Shown here one piece after another: positions 44,688-56,625 of a stretch of 64,000 nucleotides of DNA (position 1 is the stretch's first letter; each line of letters begins with the position of its first letter). The DNA comes from Siphonodentalium dalli (lineage: Eukaryota > Mollusca > Scaphopoda > Gadilida > Siphonodentaliidae). The translations under genes were made by a program, and so were the position numbers. Under the pieces are notes generated by a model. The model saw only the letters and a program-made list of their open reading frames with translations, was not told the DNA's origin and did not search any database. The DNA lies in contig CP136062.1 of assembly GCA_032622095.1 (NCBI GenBank), positions 6,572,001 to 6,636,000 of the forward strand, in the 5' to 3' direction.

Positions 44688-44978
44688 TCATGATGGAAAA
44701 GGAACGTAGCTGTAAAGCATATTAAAGATATGGGGGTGGTTTACGGTTCTGTTGCCCAATTTGTACAGATACAGGTTTCCCCGTCCATCATGATATAAGA
44801 TTTGTGAGGCATGATCCAGGAGCGGTTTACAGAAATTTGGAAAAGATTTGGAACGTACATACCAAAGTAAAGTTGAATAGCCAAAATAGATAATTTTGAA
44901 CTTTAACAAAGAGCTCCCACATTTTGGAAATATAGAATTGACACCGGAAGCGTCATCAGTTGCTAGCGCTTGATTCAT
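44688..44978 (-). CDS. Repeated ORF, unit 2 copy, unknown
   Basis: A 96-codon frame beginning MNQALATDDASGVNSIFPKC. It ends in sequence that in unit 1 is displaced by the retrotransposon. No domain is seen; it may be a chance ORF inside the duplicated block. Confidence 0.2.
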   Translation of the reverse strand: MNQALATDDASGVNSIFPKCGSSLLKFKIIYFGYSTLLWYVRSKSFPNFCKPLLDHASQILYHDGRGNLYLYKLGNRTVNHPHIFNMLYSYVPFPS

Positions 44979-45257
44979 GACTTCCTAAACGGTTGCCATG
45001 TTTATCCTTTTCGGCACTTAACTAGCAAGAAGGTATATGTACTAACCAAGCTATGCCCCGGCCGTAGCCGTCGCATCCGGCTAAAATTACCGACAAGATC
45101 ATGCTCACCGGGAGTTTAACATTTTTGGGCCCAACCCATTCCCGTGTAGTTTTAGTAATTATTATGTGTTATTATAGAAACTACCTTTATAGGTAAAAAA
45201 TCAGTAAGATATCATAGAAACATCATATCTATAATCAGTATAACATTTGTGACTAAA

Positions 45258-45770
45258 TCATAGAACACATCTATATTTAGTATACCATTTGTGACTCAAA
45301 GTCAATGTCCGCCATGAAGTAATATTTGTAGATGTTGTACATAACATGTATTTGCAAATCTTTGTACATCTTCCTAATGAATCTACGACACCTTCTGCAT
45401 AGCTAATGTTCTCATCTACACATGTCTTACTATGTATAGTTTGTACAACTTGTTCAAACTCTGTAATTTGATAAGTAAATTCAGAGAGAAGTTCGTTAAG
45501 GGATCCAAATTCTTCTTCAACCTCTGATTGTGAAATATCATCAGTAAATTGCATGTTACAGTCATTATGCTTAGGATATATTCTTGACCAGGTGTCAATT
45601 ATATCTTGTTGTAGGTTAAATAGTTGGTCCACTATTATACTGTTGGATTGACTAGAAACATATTTGATGTTGTTGTATTTAAGATGTGTGTAATTTAATA
45701 TATGGGTTTTATATGCTACTTGCATATAAAGTTGAGGTTTGAAGATTTTAAAGTTACTGGATCTAAACAT
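45258..45770 (-). CDS. 170-codon ORF in the duplicated unit, unknown
   Basis: It begins MFRSSNFKIFKPQLYMQVAY just after a TATACTTATAAAA stretch, and contains an acidic stretch (DDISQSEVEEEFGSLNELLS) and …TCVDENISYAEGVVDSLGRC. Composition is protein-like (Ser, Glu, Gln, Asn). Near residue 130 the +2 frame takes over as the more coding-like one (RRFIRKMYKDLQIHVMYNIY…), which suggests an old frameshift or a splice. Unit 3 differs by a few residues (H to N at 'NYT.LKY', Q to E); unit 1 has a stop. Unknown family. It could be a relic of a gene caught in the amplification. Confidence 0.35.
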   Translation of the reverse strand: MFRSSNFKIFKPQLYMQVAYKTHILNYTHLKYNNIKYVSSQSNSIIVDQLFNLQQDIIDTWSRIYPKHNDCNMQFTDDISQSEVEEEFGSLNELLSEFTYQITEFEQVVQTIHSKTCVDENISYAEGVVDSLGRCTKICKYMLCTTSTNITSWRTLTLSHKWYTKYRCVL

Positions 45771-47192
45771 TTTTATAAGTATATATGCAATAGGTTGTCG
45801 TTTACAATTATATATTAATAGGTAGTCGTTAATTCAATTTATATTAATATATGAAGATGGGTGCATGCAGTGAGCAATAAGGTATTGGTATGTTAAAACA
45901 TAGGTTATATGTCTGGGTGTAGTATATTTAGAAGCTATTATGAGCTTAGCTTGAAAGAACAAGTAATTATTCACTGAACAGTAGTGAGACTCGTCAGTTC
46001 AGCTTGCGTACCTCGTATAAACAATGTAAACCGAGTTCAGATACAATTTTACCAGTCAGGTTGAAACTACATAAACAATATTCATAAGAAGGCGTCAAAA
46101 CAAGTTATGACAGTTACTTATTGATGTTTACAGCATCAAAAGTCTCGAAATTCTAATACCGCGGCCAGTTTCAAAGCTTTGCAAAGATCAAAGCATCATT
46201 TAGCATGGAGCAAGTAATAAAGAGCGTTCCGTGGTCACGCTACCATATTTGGGGGGAATAATGAGCGTTGATATTCTTCTATATTATGTTACCTTGGGAG
46301 TTATTATAAGTGTAAAATAGCGTGCATATTAGGTCAAAATAATTAGGTTAAACACAAATATATGTCCATCAGACAGTTGATTGTCTGCCACAAACAATTA
46401 AAAGTAAAAGCTATTTAATTACCGTTCATTGAGTTATGGGCATAGGTCACTATGCTATTTCTACGGTATCAGATTAGACAGACACAATCAAGAAAATTTG
46501 GGGAAAGTTCATTAGTAAATAATTAATTATGATCTCACACATCATTTTGTAGTTGTAAGCGGAATATTTCTATAGTCTGATGAGTACCATGCATTATGTT
46601 TTAGATGTAGATATGGACTGCAATAGCTCTGAATTTTCGATGGATGCGCCGCGCCGGCAGGGTTTGTTGACACTCGCACCTCGTATAAACAATGTAAACT
46701 GATTTCACATACAATTTTACCAGTCAGGTTGAAACTATATAAACAATATTCATAAGAAGGCGTAAAAACAAGTTATGACAGTTAATTATTGATGTTTACA
46801 GCATCAAAAGTCTCGTAATTCTAATACCGCGGCCAGTTTCAAAGCTTTGCAAAGATCAAAGCATCACTTAGCATGGAGCAAGCAATAAAGAGCGTTCCGT
46901 GGTCACGCTACCATATTTGGGGAGAATAATGAGCGTTGATATTCTTCCATATTATGTTACCTTGGGAGTTATTATAAGTGTAAAAATAGCGCACATATTA
47001 GGTTAAAATAATTAGTTTAAACACAAATACATGTCTATCAGACATTTGATTGTCCGCCACAAACAATTAAAAGTAAAAGTTATTTAATTACCGTTATTTG
47101 AGTCTTGGGCATAGGTCTCTATGCTATTTCTACGGTATCAGATTTGACTGACACACTCAAGAAAAATTTGGGGAAAGTTATTAAGTAAATCA

Positions 47193-47986
47193 TTAAGTGT
47201 GAATTGCGATATTGAATAAATCTAATTCTAAGTTACCTTATGTGAATGCATGCCATAGTATTATATAGACAATGTAGATTCCGTCATCCCTGTCATTCGA
47301 ATTATTTCTGTGTATCTATCTTATATACATGTGCACAATATTCAGAAATCAACGAACACACGCAGCCCAACTCCGCGGATCCATGGCAGCAAATGATTTC
47401 AAACGATACTTGTTGATGCACGTAATGACGTAGTTAAACGTAAAGCAAGTCGCGCGATTGAATGACGTCATAGTCAACAGGTGCTTGGCGTGGCAGGGCT
47501 GTATACATATGCCTGTGGGGAGGGGGATCATAGGGGGCTTCAGCAAGGATAGATATCCATGATTGATATAAATTATCTGGTCAACAGTACTATTATGCAT
47601 GCATGGCATTAAATGCATGGTACCATGACTGTACTGTCGTGGTAATAGTTATGAAACGGGAGGGGTAGCTAAAATTTCTTTATAATCTGATAGGTATCAT
47701 GACGTTTAGATCATGATTGATATAAAATATTATCGTTTCAACAGTAATATTATGCATGCATGGCATAGCATGGTACAATGACTGTACCGTCGTGGTACGA
47801 GTTATGAAACAGGAGGGGGTAGCTAAAATGTCCACACCAGTCCTGACTCAAATACCAAACCAAGGAATAGTAATTGATGTCATGATTAGTATAGACACGA
47901 AAGTCAGCAAAGAAATGTTTAAAATTTGAACATGTCATGTGCCGTGAATATATCATAGAAAGCTTGTTAAAGGTATATGAAACGCG
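47193..47986 (+). repeat. Block S inside unit 2 (near complete)
   Basis: Matches 33936-34710 through the common end ATGAAACGCG and then switches to unit sequence (TATCAGATTAGACAG). Confidence 0.85.
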
Positions 47987-48894
47987 TATCAGATTAGACA
48001 GACACAATCAAGAAAAATTTGGGGAAAGTTATTAAGTAAATCATTAATTATGATCTCACACATCATCCCGTAGTTGCAAGCAGAATATGTCTGTAGTCTG
48101 ATGAGTACCATTACGCTTTAGATGTAGATATGGACTGCAATAGCTCTGAATTTCCGATGGATGCGCCGGCAAGGTTTGTTGACACTAGCAGGCGTTTTTG
48201 GTTCTGCTATGTGACGTCACATGTGTGACGAGTAAAAAGAGCGTTTCTTTTTACAAGGAATTATCTTGTTCTTAAATGCGGTCTGTGTATAATATGTTAT
48301 AATAATGAAAATTACTAGATTGATAGCCCTATAACACAATAATTGAATTGTTATGATAAACCAGCCTTATACTGGTATAGTTAAAGTTCCATATTTATAG
48401 TTTAGAATCACACAGACATTTCATACATTTCCATATATCACGTGTAAAAGCCAAATTCGGCTGCTGAAGGAATATAACGACGTGAATCCCAGCAAAATAA
48501 ACAGATAATGTAAATGAAAAGAGTCAGTCCTTGAAATAAGGGTTTTAAAATAACTGAATATAATAAGACATTATGAAATAAGTTGTTAAACGTCAGAACA
48601 CGAACGCCGTCCGCAGTAGTTAGCCCTAGCGACGATAAGTATATGTTTTATGGTTTATGACAAATGGCAAAGGTGATGTCAAGGCCTAGTAATCTACAAA
48701 CTGGGTGGACTGCACCACACCGACCCCACGGACTAGCAGGAAAAAACTAGTATGGAAGATCGACTGGTAACCGAGGGCGAACCCTCGGCTATCTATAAGT
48801 CAACAAAGGATATAGAATAGTAAAATGACTGATAATTCTGTCGCTATAAATATATTTTTTCACGTGATACGTGCATAAAACGGGTGTGTGTATA

Positions 48895-49185
48895 TCATGA
48901 TGGAAAAGGAACGTAGCTGTAAAGCATATTAAAGATATGGGGGTGGTTTAAGGTTCTGTTGCCCAATTTGTACAGATACAGGTTTCCCCGTCCATCATGA
49001 TATAAGATTTGTGAGGAATGATCCAGGAGCGGTTTACAGAAATTTGGAAAAGATTTGGAACGTACATACCAAAGTAAAGTTGAATAGCCAAAATAGATAA
49101 TTTTGAACTTTAACAAAGAGCTCCCACATTTTGGAAATATAGAATTGACACCGGAAGCGTCATCAGTTGCTAGCGCTTGATTCAT
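48895..49185 (-). CDS. Repeated ORF, unit 3 copy, unknown
   Basis: Same 96-codon frame as 44688-44978, with one substitution (…LLDHSSQILYH instead of HASQ) and one near the end (V to L). Confidence 0.2.
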   Translation of the reverse strand: MNQALATDDASGVNSIFPKCGSSLLKFKIIYFGYSTLLWYVRSKSFPNFCKPLLDHSSQILYHDGRGNLYLYKLGNRTLNHPHIFNMLYSYVPFPS

Positions 49186-49464
49186 GACTTCCTAAACGGT
49201 TGCCATGTTTATCCTTTTCGGCACTTAACTAGCAAGAAGGTATATGTACTAATCAAGCTATGCCCCGGCCGTAGCCGTCGCATCCGGCTAAAATTACCGA
49301 CAAGATCATGCTCACCGGGAGTTTAACATTTTTGGGCCCAACCCATTCCCGTGTAGTTTTAGTAATTTTTATGTGTTATTATAGATACTACCTTTATAGG
49401 TAAAAAATCAGTAATATATCATAGAAACATCATATCTATAATCAGTATAACATTTGTGACTAAA

Positions 49465-49977
49465 TCATAGAACACATCTATATTTAGTATACCATTTGTG
49501 ACTCAAAGTCAATGTCCGCCATGAAGTAATATTTGTAGATGTTGTACATAACATGTATTTGCAAATCTTTGTACATCTTCCTAATGAATCTACGACACCT
49601 TCTGCATAGCTAATGTTCTCATCTACACATGTCTTACTATGTATAGTTTGTACAACTTGTTCAAACTCTGTAATTTGATAAGTAAATTCAGAGAGAAGTT
49701 CGTTAAGGGATCCAAATTCTTCTTCAACCTCTGATTGTGAAATATCATCAGTAAATTCCATGTTACAGTCATTATGCTTAGGATATATTCTTGACCAGGT
49801 GTCAATTATATCTTGTTGTAGGTTAAATAGTTGGTCCACTATTATACTGTTGGATTGACTAGAAACATATTTGATGTTGTTGTATTTAAGATTTGTGTAA
49901 TTTAATATATGGGTTTTATATGCTACTTGCATATAAAGTTGAGGTTTGAAGATTTTAAAGTTACTGGATCTAAACAT
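49465..49977 (-). CDS. 170-codon ORF, unit 3 copy, unknown
   Basis: Intact counterpart of 45258-45770, beginning MFRSSNFKIFKPQLYMQVAY. Confidence 0.35.
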   Translation of the reverse strand: MFRSSNFKIFKPQLYMQVAYKTHILNYTNLKYNNIKYVSSQSNSIIVDQLFNLQQDIIDTWSRIYPKHNDCNMEFTDDISQSEVEEEFGSLNELLSEFTYQITEFEQVVQTIHSKTCVDENISYAEGVVDSLGRCTKICKYMLCTTSTNITSWRTLTLSHKWYTKYRCVL

Positions 49978-50919
49978 TTTTAAAAGTATATATGCAATAG
50001 GTTGTCGTTTACAATTATATATTAATAGGTAGTCGTTAATTCAATGTATATTAATATATGAAGACGGGTGCATGCAGTGAGCAATAAGGTATTGGTATGT
50101 TAAAACATAGGTTATATGTCTGGGTGTAGTATATTTAGAAGCTATTATGAGCTTAGCTTGAAAGAACAAGTAATTATTCACTGAACAGTAGTGAGACTCG
50201 TCAGTTCAGCTTGCGTACCTCGTATAAACAATGTAAACCGAGTTCACATACAATTTTACCAGTCAGGTTGAAACTACATAAACAATATTCATAAGAAGGC
50301 GTCAAAACAAGTTATGACAGTTACGTATTGATGTTTACAGCATCAAAAGTCTCGAAATTCTAATACCGCGGCCAGTTTCAAAGCTTTGCAAAGATCAAAG
50401 CATCATTTAGCATGGAGCAAGTAATAAAGAGCGTTCCGTGGTCACGCTACCATATGTGGGGGGAATAATGAGCGTTGATATTCTTCTATATTATGTTACC
50501 TTGGGAGTTATTATAAGTGTAAAATAGCGTGCATATTAGGTCAAAATAATTAGGTTAAACACAAATATATGTCCATCAGACAGTTGATTGTCTGCCACAA
50601 ACAATTAAAAGTAAAAGCTATTTAATTACCGTTCATTGAGTTATGGGCATAGGTCACTATGCTATTTCTACGGTATCAGATTAGACAGACACAATCAAGA
50701 AAATTTGGGGAAAGTTCATTAGTAAATAATTAATTATGATCTCACACATCATTTTGTAGTTGTAAGCGGAATATTTCTATAGTCTGATGAGTACCATGCA
50801 TTATGTTTTAGATGTAGATATGGACTGCAATAGCTCTGAATTTTCGTATATAGGTTACTGCCCACATAAATAATATGTATACATAGTTATAGTATACTCA
50901 CTCTAAATACATTGGATGT

Positions 50920-51030
50920 TTAATCCTCACTTCGAGCCAAGAGAGTACTCATAACTTGCACAGCGCCAGCACTTGACATATTGAATAACGCTGTTGCCCT
51001 GTCGTCTCCTGTCGTTTCGAGTGTCACTCT
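50920..51030 (-). CDS. Probable exon, possibly cadherin-like
   Basis: A strong acceptor, CCTTTTCTCTTCTCAG (AG at 51031-51032), is followed on the minus strand by an open frame RVTLETTGDDRATALFNMSS then AGAVQVMSTLLARSED and a TAA at 50920-50922. An alternative reading ends the exon earlier at the donor-like CGAA|GTGAGG (GT at 50929-50930). The spacing F-x-M-x-x-x-G-x-V-x-V…L-x-R recalls the end of a cadherin repeat, a resemblance judged from memory only. It lies just outside the segmental array, whose insertion may have separated it from downstream exons. Upstream exons were not found. Confidence 0.45.
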   Translation of the reverse strand, partial: RVTLETTGDDRATALFNMSSAGAVQVMSTLLARSED

Positions 51031-51111
51031 CTGAGAAGAGAAAAGGAAATTATCTGTCAGTAAGTTCACATTAACAAAATAGTTTGTTTCTCAGGGATTA
51101 TTTTTAAATGT

Positions 51112-51480
51112 AGCCATGACAAGTTTCATAATGATCCGACCAAAGGTACAATTTGTAGCCCGTGCCAAAATATTTAGTCATGCAAAGAGTTAAATCCAAG
51201 ATGGATGCCATGTTTTATGGCTGAATGACCACAAAATCACTCGTTCTCATCTACATGTCAGTAGTATCATTCACGACATATTTCATGGTGATAAGACAAA
51301 CACTCCGGCCTGTTATCCTTACTAATGGATTGAATTTTTAAATCCAAGACATGGCTGGTGGCTATGTATTTTTTGCCAATTAAATCGTTCCCATCTACAT
51401 GTCAATCTCAACAGCCATGACAAATTTCATAATGATCCGGCCAAAGGTACGATTTGTAGCCCGTGCCAAAAGACCCCCAC
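51112..51480 (-). repeat. Family B array, reverse copy
   Basis: Two to three units of the array seen at 1300-2345, read on the minus strand (for example ATGATCCGGCCAAAGGTACG is the reverse of its CTGATCAT region; TTGTAGCCCGTGCC; ATCCAAGATGG). No AGTGTCATTGACACT palindrome was found beside it. Confidence 0.75.
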
Positions 51481-52279
51481 TAATTGAAATTTAGTTAGAA
51501 ATGCAACCAAGTTGTTTACAACATTCCAGTATGGCTATCTCTAATTTTCACCTCTCAAGATTTCTGTGTTGAATGAGTCACCATGATTCACTCCCTAAAC
51601 AATTGCCACGATGTTGGGTGTTTTTATTATTGCTCACTATTTATGTGCTGTATGTAAACACACAACTCATGCACAGTGTGTTTTGGAGATAATAATGCAT
51701 TCATAATTTGATAATTATTCTACATCAGTCCTTCCTATGAGGAAATAACAGCGAGAGCACTTATTTGCTCTGGCAATTCAAAAGACCGGTGTAATTGCAC
51801 CCGTAATATAATTGTAACATGGGTTTTTCTCAAACAAAATGCCAATGTGGGATAGATAGACATATCGCCAGTTACACTTTCACATGCCCATACATTATCT
51901 GAGATGGGAAAGGTTCTAAATATATCATCAAATAGTTCAATATTGATTCAACGGTTACAGTGACCATCAACATTTTGACAAGCTGGACGAGTGAAAAATT
52001 GCGAGTGCACACGGTGCGAGAGCAATCGCTCCCGTCTCATGTGAAGGACTGCTACATGTATATTATATATACTTGTGTTATGTAAACAAATTTTATGTTG
52101 TGCAACAAACATTGCAAGTACGTAAATAGTACATGTACAATGTATGTGATAACTTACAAGCAAACCACTCAACACCGAGTAGGCCCCCACAAATTGATTG
52201 TTGTTAGAAATGGCACCAAGTTGTTTACAACATACATTGCTAATCTCCACCTCTAAAGATACCTACTAGAAACAAGCCG
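51481..52279. other. No gene; ~80-bp direct repeat pair
   Basis: 51490-51570 and 52195-52265 share GTTAGAAATG, ACCAAGTTGTTTACAACAT and CACCTCT.AAGAT in the same order. The DNA between is unique. Confidence 0.5.
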
Positions 52280-55200
52280 ACCCCGACGCATCAACCCCAG
52301 GGGCTGCCATCCCAATGGGGTAAACATGGGGTTTGAACCATTTTTGATAACAGTCGATTTCGACCGATTTGATGGCATGGGTCGGTGGCTTGCCCCAAAT
52401 ACCCCCATATGAACAACCGATCCTCCCACCCATCACCACGAGGAGTGGGTGGCCCGTCCCAAATACCCACTAGAAAAACCCCACCCCACCCATCACTCCG
52501 GTGGGGGGTATCACCCCCAGGGAGTGAAAATGCCGTATGTATTTGACGGCATGGGTGGGTGGCCCGCCCCAAATACCACCTAGAAACACCCCGACTCCCA
52601 CCTATCACATCGGTGGTGCCACTCCGTAGGGGTGAACATGGGGTATGGACAATTTTCGAGAATGGTAATGATTTCGATCGATTTGACGGCATGGGTGGGT
52701 GGCCCGCCACAAATACCCCCTAGAAATACCCCGAACCCGCCATCACCCCTGGGTGTTGCCACACCGAATGGGTGAAAATGTGGTATGAACTGTATTCGAG
52801 AATGGTAAGAAATTCCACCGATTGGACGTCATGGGTGGGTGGGCCGCCACAAATACCCCCTAAAACACGCGACCCCACCCATCACCCGGGGGCGCCACCC
52901 GAGGTGGTCAAAATAGGGTATTGACCATTTTCGAGACGATAAGGATTTTGACGGCATGGGTGGGTGATCAGCCTAATATACCCTAGAAACTCCAGGACAT
53001 CACCCGCCCCTACCCCCCCCCGATGTGCCACCCCAGGGGGTTGAAAATGTGGTAAGGACCATTTTCGAAAACGGCAAGTATTTATACCAAGTTGACGGCA
53101 TGTGTGGGTGGCCCGCCCCAAATTCCCCTATAAACACCCGACCCCCACCATCACCCCGCGGGTGCCACCCCAATGAGGTAAAAATGGGGTATGGACCATT
53201 TTCGAGACCGGTAAGGATTTCGACCGATTTGACGGCAGGGGTGGGTGATACGTCCAAAATACCCTATAAACTCCCGAAACACACACCCATCATCCACGGG
53301 TTGCCACCTCGAGGGGGTGAGAATTGGCTATGAACCATTTTCGAGAACGGAAAGGATTTCGACCGATTTGACGGCATGAGTGGTTGGCCCGCCCCAAATA
53401 CCCCTAGAAACACCCCGATCCCTACTCATCACCTCGGGGTGACAACCCTTGGAGTAGGAAATGGGGTACGGACCATTTGCAAGAACGGTGTGGATTTCGA
53501 CCGATATCACGGCTTGCATGGGTGTGTGGCCCGCCACAAATACCGCTAGGCACACCATACCCCCACCATCACTCGGTGGCGGGGGTGCCACTTCGATGGG
53601 TGAAAATGTGGGTAGCTCGCCCCAAATACCACGGATTGGACGACACGGATACCATCTAGAAACACCCAGAACCACCCATAACCCGACCGATCACACCGGG
53701 GGTGTCACTCCGTAGGGGTGAACATGGGGTATGAACAACTTTCGAGAAAGATTAGGATTTCGACCGATTTGATGGCATGAGTGGGTGGCCCGCCCCAAAT
53801 ACCACCTAGGAATACACCGAACCGAATGGGGTTTGGACCATTTTCGAGAACGGTGAGAACTTCCACCCATTTGACGGCATTGGCGAGTGGCCCACCCCAA
53901 GTACCCCCTAGAAACACACTGACCCCATCAATCACCTCCATGGGGTGCAACCCGAAGGGTGAACATATGGTATGGACAATTTTCTAGAAAGTACGAATTT
54001 TGACCGATTTGACGTCGTGGGTGGGTGGCCCACCCAAATACCCCCTATAAACACCCGACCCCCACCCATCACCCCGGGGATGCCACCCCGACGAGGTGAA
54101 AATGGGGTATGGACCATTTTCGAGAACGGTGAGGATTTCGACCAATTTGACGGCATGGGTGGGTGATTCGCCTAATATACCCTAGAAACTCCCGGACCCC
54201 CACCCATCACCCCCGGGGTGCCACCCGAGGGGTTTGAAAATGTGGTAAGGACCATTTTCGAAAACGGTAAAGTTTTCGACCGATTTGACGGCATGGGTGG
54301 TTGATCCGCCCAAATTACCATAGAAACTCCCGGATCCCCCACCATCACCCCCGGTGTGCCACCCCGAGGGGGTAAAAACGGGGTATGGACCATTTTTAGA
54401 ACGGTAAGGATTTCGACCGATTTGATGGCATGGGTGGATGGCCAGCCCCAAAAACCTCATAGAAACACCAGGACCCCACCTATCACAACGGGGTTCCACC
54501 ACGAGGGGTGACAATGGGGTAAGAACATTTTTCGAGAACGGTAAGAATTTCGACCGATTTAACGGCATGGGTAGGTGGCCGGCCCTAAATACCACTGGAA
54601 ACACCCCGAACCCTACCCATCACCCTCGGGGGTGCCACCAATTGCAAGTGGGGTGGGGGTGGGGTATGGAGCATTTTCGAGAACCATAAGGATTTCGTGG
54701 GTGGGCCGCCCTAAATACCATCTAGAAACACCCCGACCCCACCGCCACCCCTGAGGGTGCCACCCGAGGATATTAAAATGGGGTATATACCATTTTCGAG
54801 AACGGTCAGGATTTCGACCGATTTGACGGTATGGGTTGGTGGCCCGCTCAAAATACCGCTAAAGACACCCGACCACACCAATCACCCCCGGGGTGCTACC
54901 CCTACGGTGTAAACATGGGGTATGGACAATTAAGAGAAAGATAAGGATTTCGACCGATTTGACGGCATGGTTGAGTGGCCCGTCCCGAATACCACATGAA
55001 AACATCCGACTGCCACCCATTACTTCCGGTAATGGCACAGCGAGTGAGTGAAAACGGGGAATGAACCATTTTCGAGAACGGTCACGATTTCGACCGATTT
55101 TCGGCATGGGTGGGTGGCCCGCCTCAAATACCACACAGAAACACCCGATTCCCCACCCTTAACCCCGATGGTGCCACCCCGAAGGGGCGAAAATGGGGGA

Positions 55201-55375
55201 TTGATCATTTTCGAGAATGGTAAGGATTTCCACAGATTTGACGCTAATGGTGGATGGCCCGCCCCAAATACCCCTAGTAACACCCCGACCCCCAACAATT
55301 TTTATCGGGGGGGGGGCGTGGTGAACATGGGGTATGGACCATTTTCGAGAAGGGTAAAAATTTCGACCGATTTTG
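52280..55375. repeat. ~138-bp GC-rich satellite, ~22 copies
   Basis: The unit has the phrases GACGGCATGGGTGGGTGGCC, CGCCCCAAATACCCCCTAGA, AACACCCCGACCCCCACCCA, TCACCCC, GGGTGCCACCCCGAGGGGTG, AAAATGGGGTATGGACCATT, TTCGAGAACGGTAAGGATTT and CGACCGATTT. Spacing of CGACCGATTT is typically 136-140 bp. Copies are divergent (many single-base changes and small indels), so it is an old array. The many short open frames on both strands have no coding support. Confidence 0.92.
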
Positions 55376-56625
55376 GATGCTTTTGGTTTGGCGGAAAGTC
55401 AATTTCTTGCCACATGACTTGGAATCGGCGGCGACATATCGTCGTCTACTTATTCTCCGTTTTCTTCAACCCCCTATCACGACCGCATCCCTGTCAATGT
55501 CGTGTTTCATTTCAGCTCGAATATTCCTAATGCATCCCTTATATTGATAGCATAGCACCAGTCAGGTTAACGCGCCTCATTTTGTATGGATGCCGAGCCT
55601 GAAACGGTCTGGAACGACCTAGAATGGAATTTCGTCTACTTTTCTCCCTATCTTTCAAAGTTTCAACCCCTCCCAACGCATGTCAGATGATTCCCCCTGT
55701 TCGCCATACCTACATAAAATACTTCTTTGACAAATGGAACCGACGGAAATGAAGTATATGGTGCTAAACATATTAAAATGTCAACTAGGGGTGTTTTTTA
55801 TTACTGAGTTATAACATGTAAATTGCCTTTTTACGAGACAGAAATCCCGTTGCGAGCTCTCTTGGGATCCCATGACAAATATCCTGTCTGTGCTACTAAG
55901 CGTGTCAATTAGCTTAACTGATTTAAAGGGAAAAAAATCATTTTGGATGTTTTTGGTTTGCCGGAAAATCAATTTCTTGCCACGCGACGACATATCGTCG
56001 TCTACTTATTCTCCGTTTTTTTTCACCCCTCTCTCACGGCTGCATCCCTGTCAATTTTGTGCTTGATTTCAGCTCGAATATTTCATATGCATCCCTTATA
56101 TTGATAGCATAGCACCAGTCAGGTTAACGCGCCTCATTTTTTATGGATACCGAGCCTGGAATGGTCTGGAACGACAAGAATGGAATTTCGTCCCCATCTT
56201 TCAACCCTCCCCAACGCACATCAGATGATTCGCCCCGTTCGTCATAACTACTGAAAATACTCCTTTGACAAATGAAACCGACAAAAATGAAGTATATGGT
56301 GCTAAGCATATTAAAATGGCGACTAGGGGTGTTTTTTATTATTGAGTTATAACATGTAAATTGCCTTTTTAAGAGACATAAATCCCGTTGTGAGCTCTCT
56401 TGGGATCCCATGACAAATATCGTGTCTGTGCTACCATGCGTATCAATTAACTTAACTGTTTTAAAGAAGTAAAAAATCATTTTGGATGTTTTTGGTTTGC
56501 CGGAAAATCAAATTCTTGCCACACATGCAGCTTGGAATCAGCGACGACATAACGTCGTCTACTTATTCTCCGTTTTCTTCAACCCCTCTCACGGCCGCAT
56601 CCCTGTCGATTTTGTGTTCCACTCG
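55376..56625. repeat. ~555-bp tandem repeat, 2.3 copies
   Basis: TTTTGGATG.TTTTGGTTTG, GGAAA.TCAA.TTCTTGCCAC and TCGTCGTCTACTTATTCTCC occur at ~55372, ~55940 and ~56482. TATTGATAGCATAGCACCAG and TCAGGTTAACGCGCCTCATT occur twice. Open minus-strand stretches in the two full copies differ mostly by amino-acid-changing substitutions, so there is no sign of coding constraint. Confidence 0.85.

Larger units (their letters stand above)
44551..48757. repeat. Segmental tandem duplication, unit 2
   Basis: 4,207 bp from GATCGACTGG to the next GATCGACTGG. It lacks the retrotransposon and carries a fuller block S (47193-47986) followed by a third partial copy of the internal segment (TATCAGATTAGACAGACACA …). 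It therefore represents a different history from unit 1 in its right half. Confidence 0.9.
48758..50846. repeat. Segmental tandem duplication, unit 3 (partial)
   Basis: Starts as the others and stays collinear until GCTCTGAATTTTCG at 50846, where unrelated sequence begins. It holds about the first half of a unit, so the array is ~2.5 units long. Confidence 0.9.

Noticed and set aside
52291-55530. Many overlapping ORFs of 60-160 codons on both strands
   Set aside because: They lie in the ~138-bp satellite, occur in several frames at once, and follow the repeat composition.
56124-56480. Similar minus-strand frames in the two ~555-bp repeats
   Set aside because: Differences between copies are mostly amino-acid changing, so there is no coding constraint.
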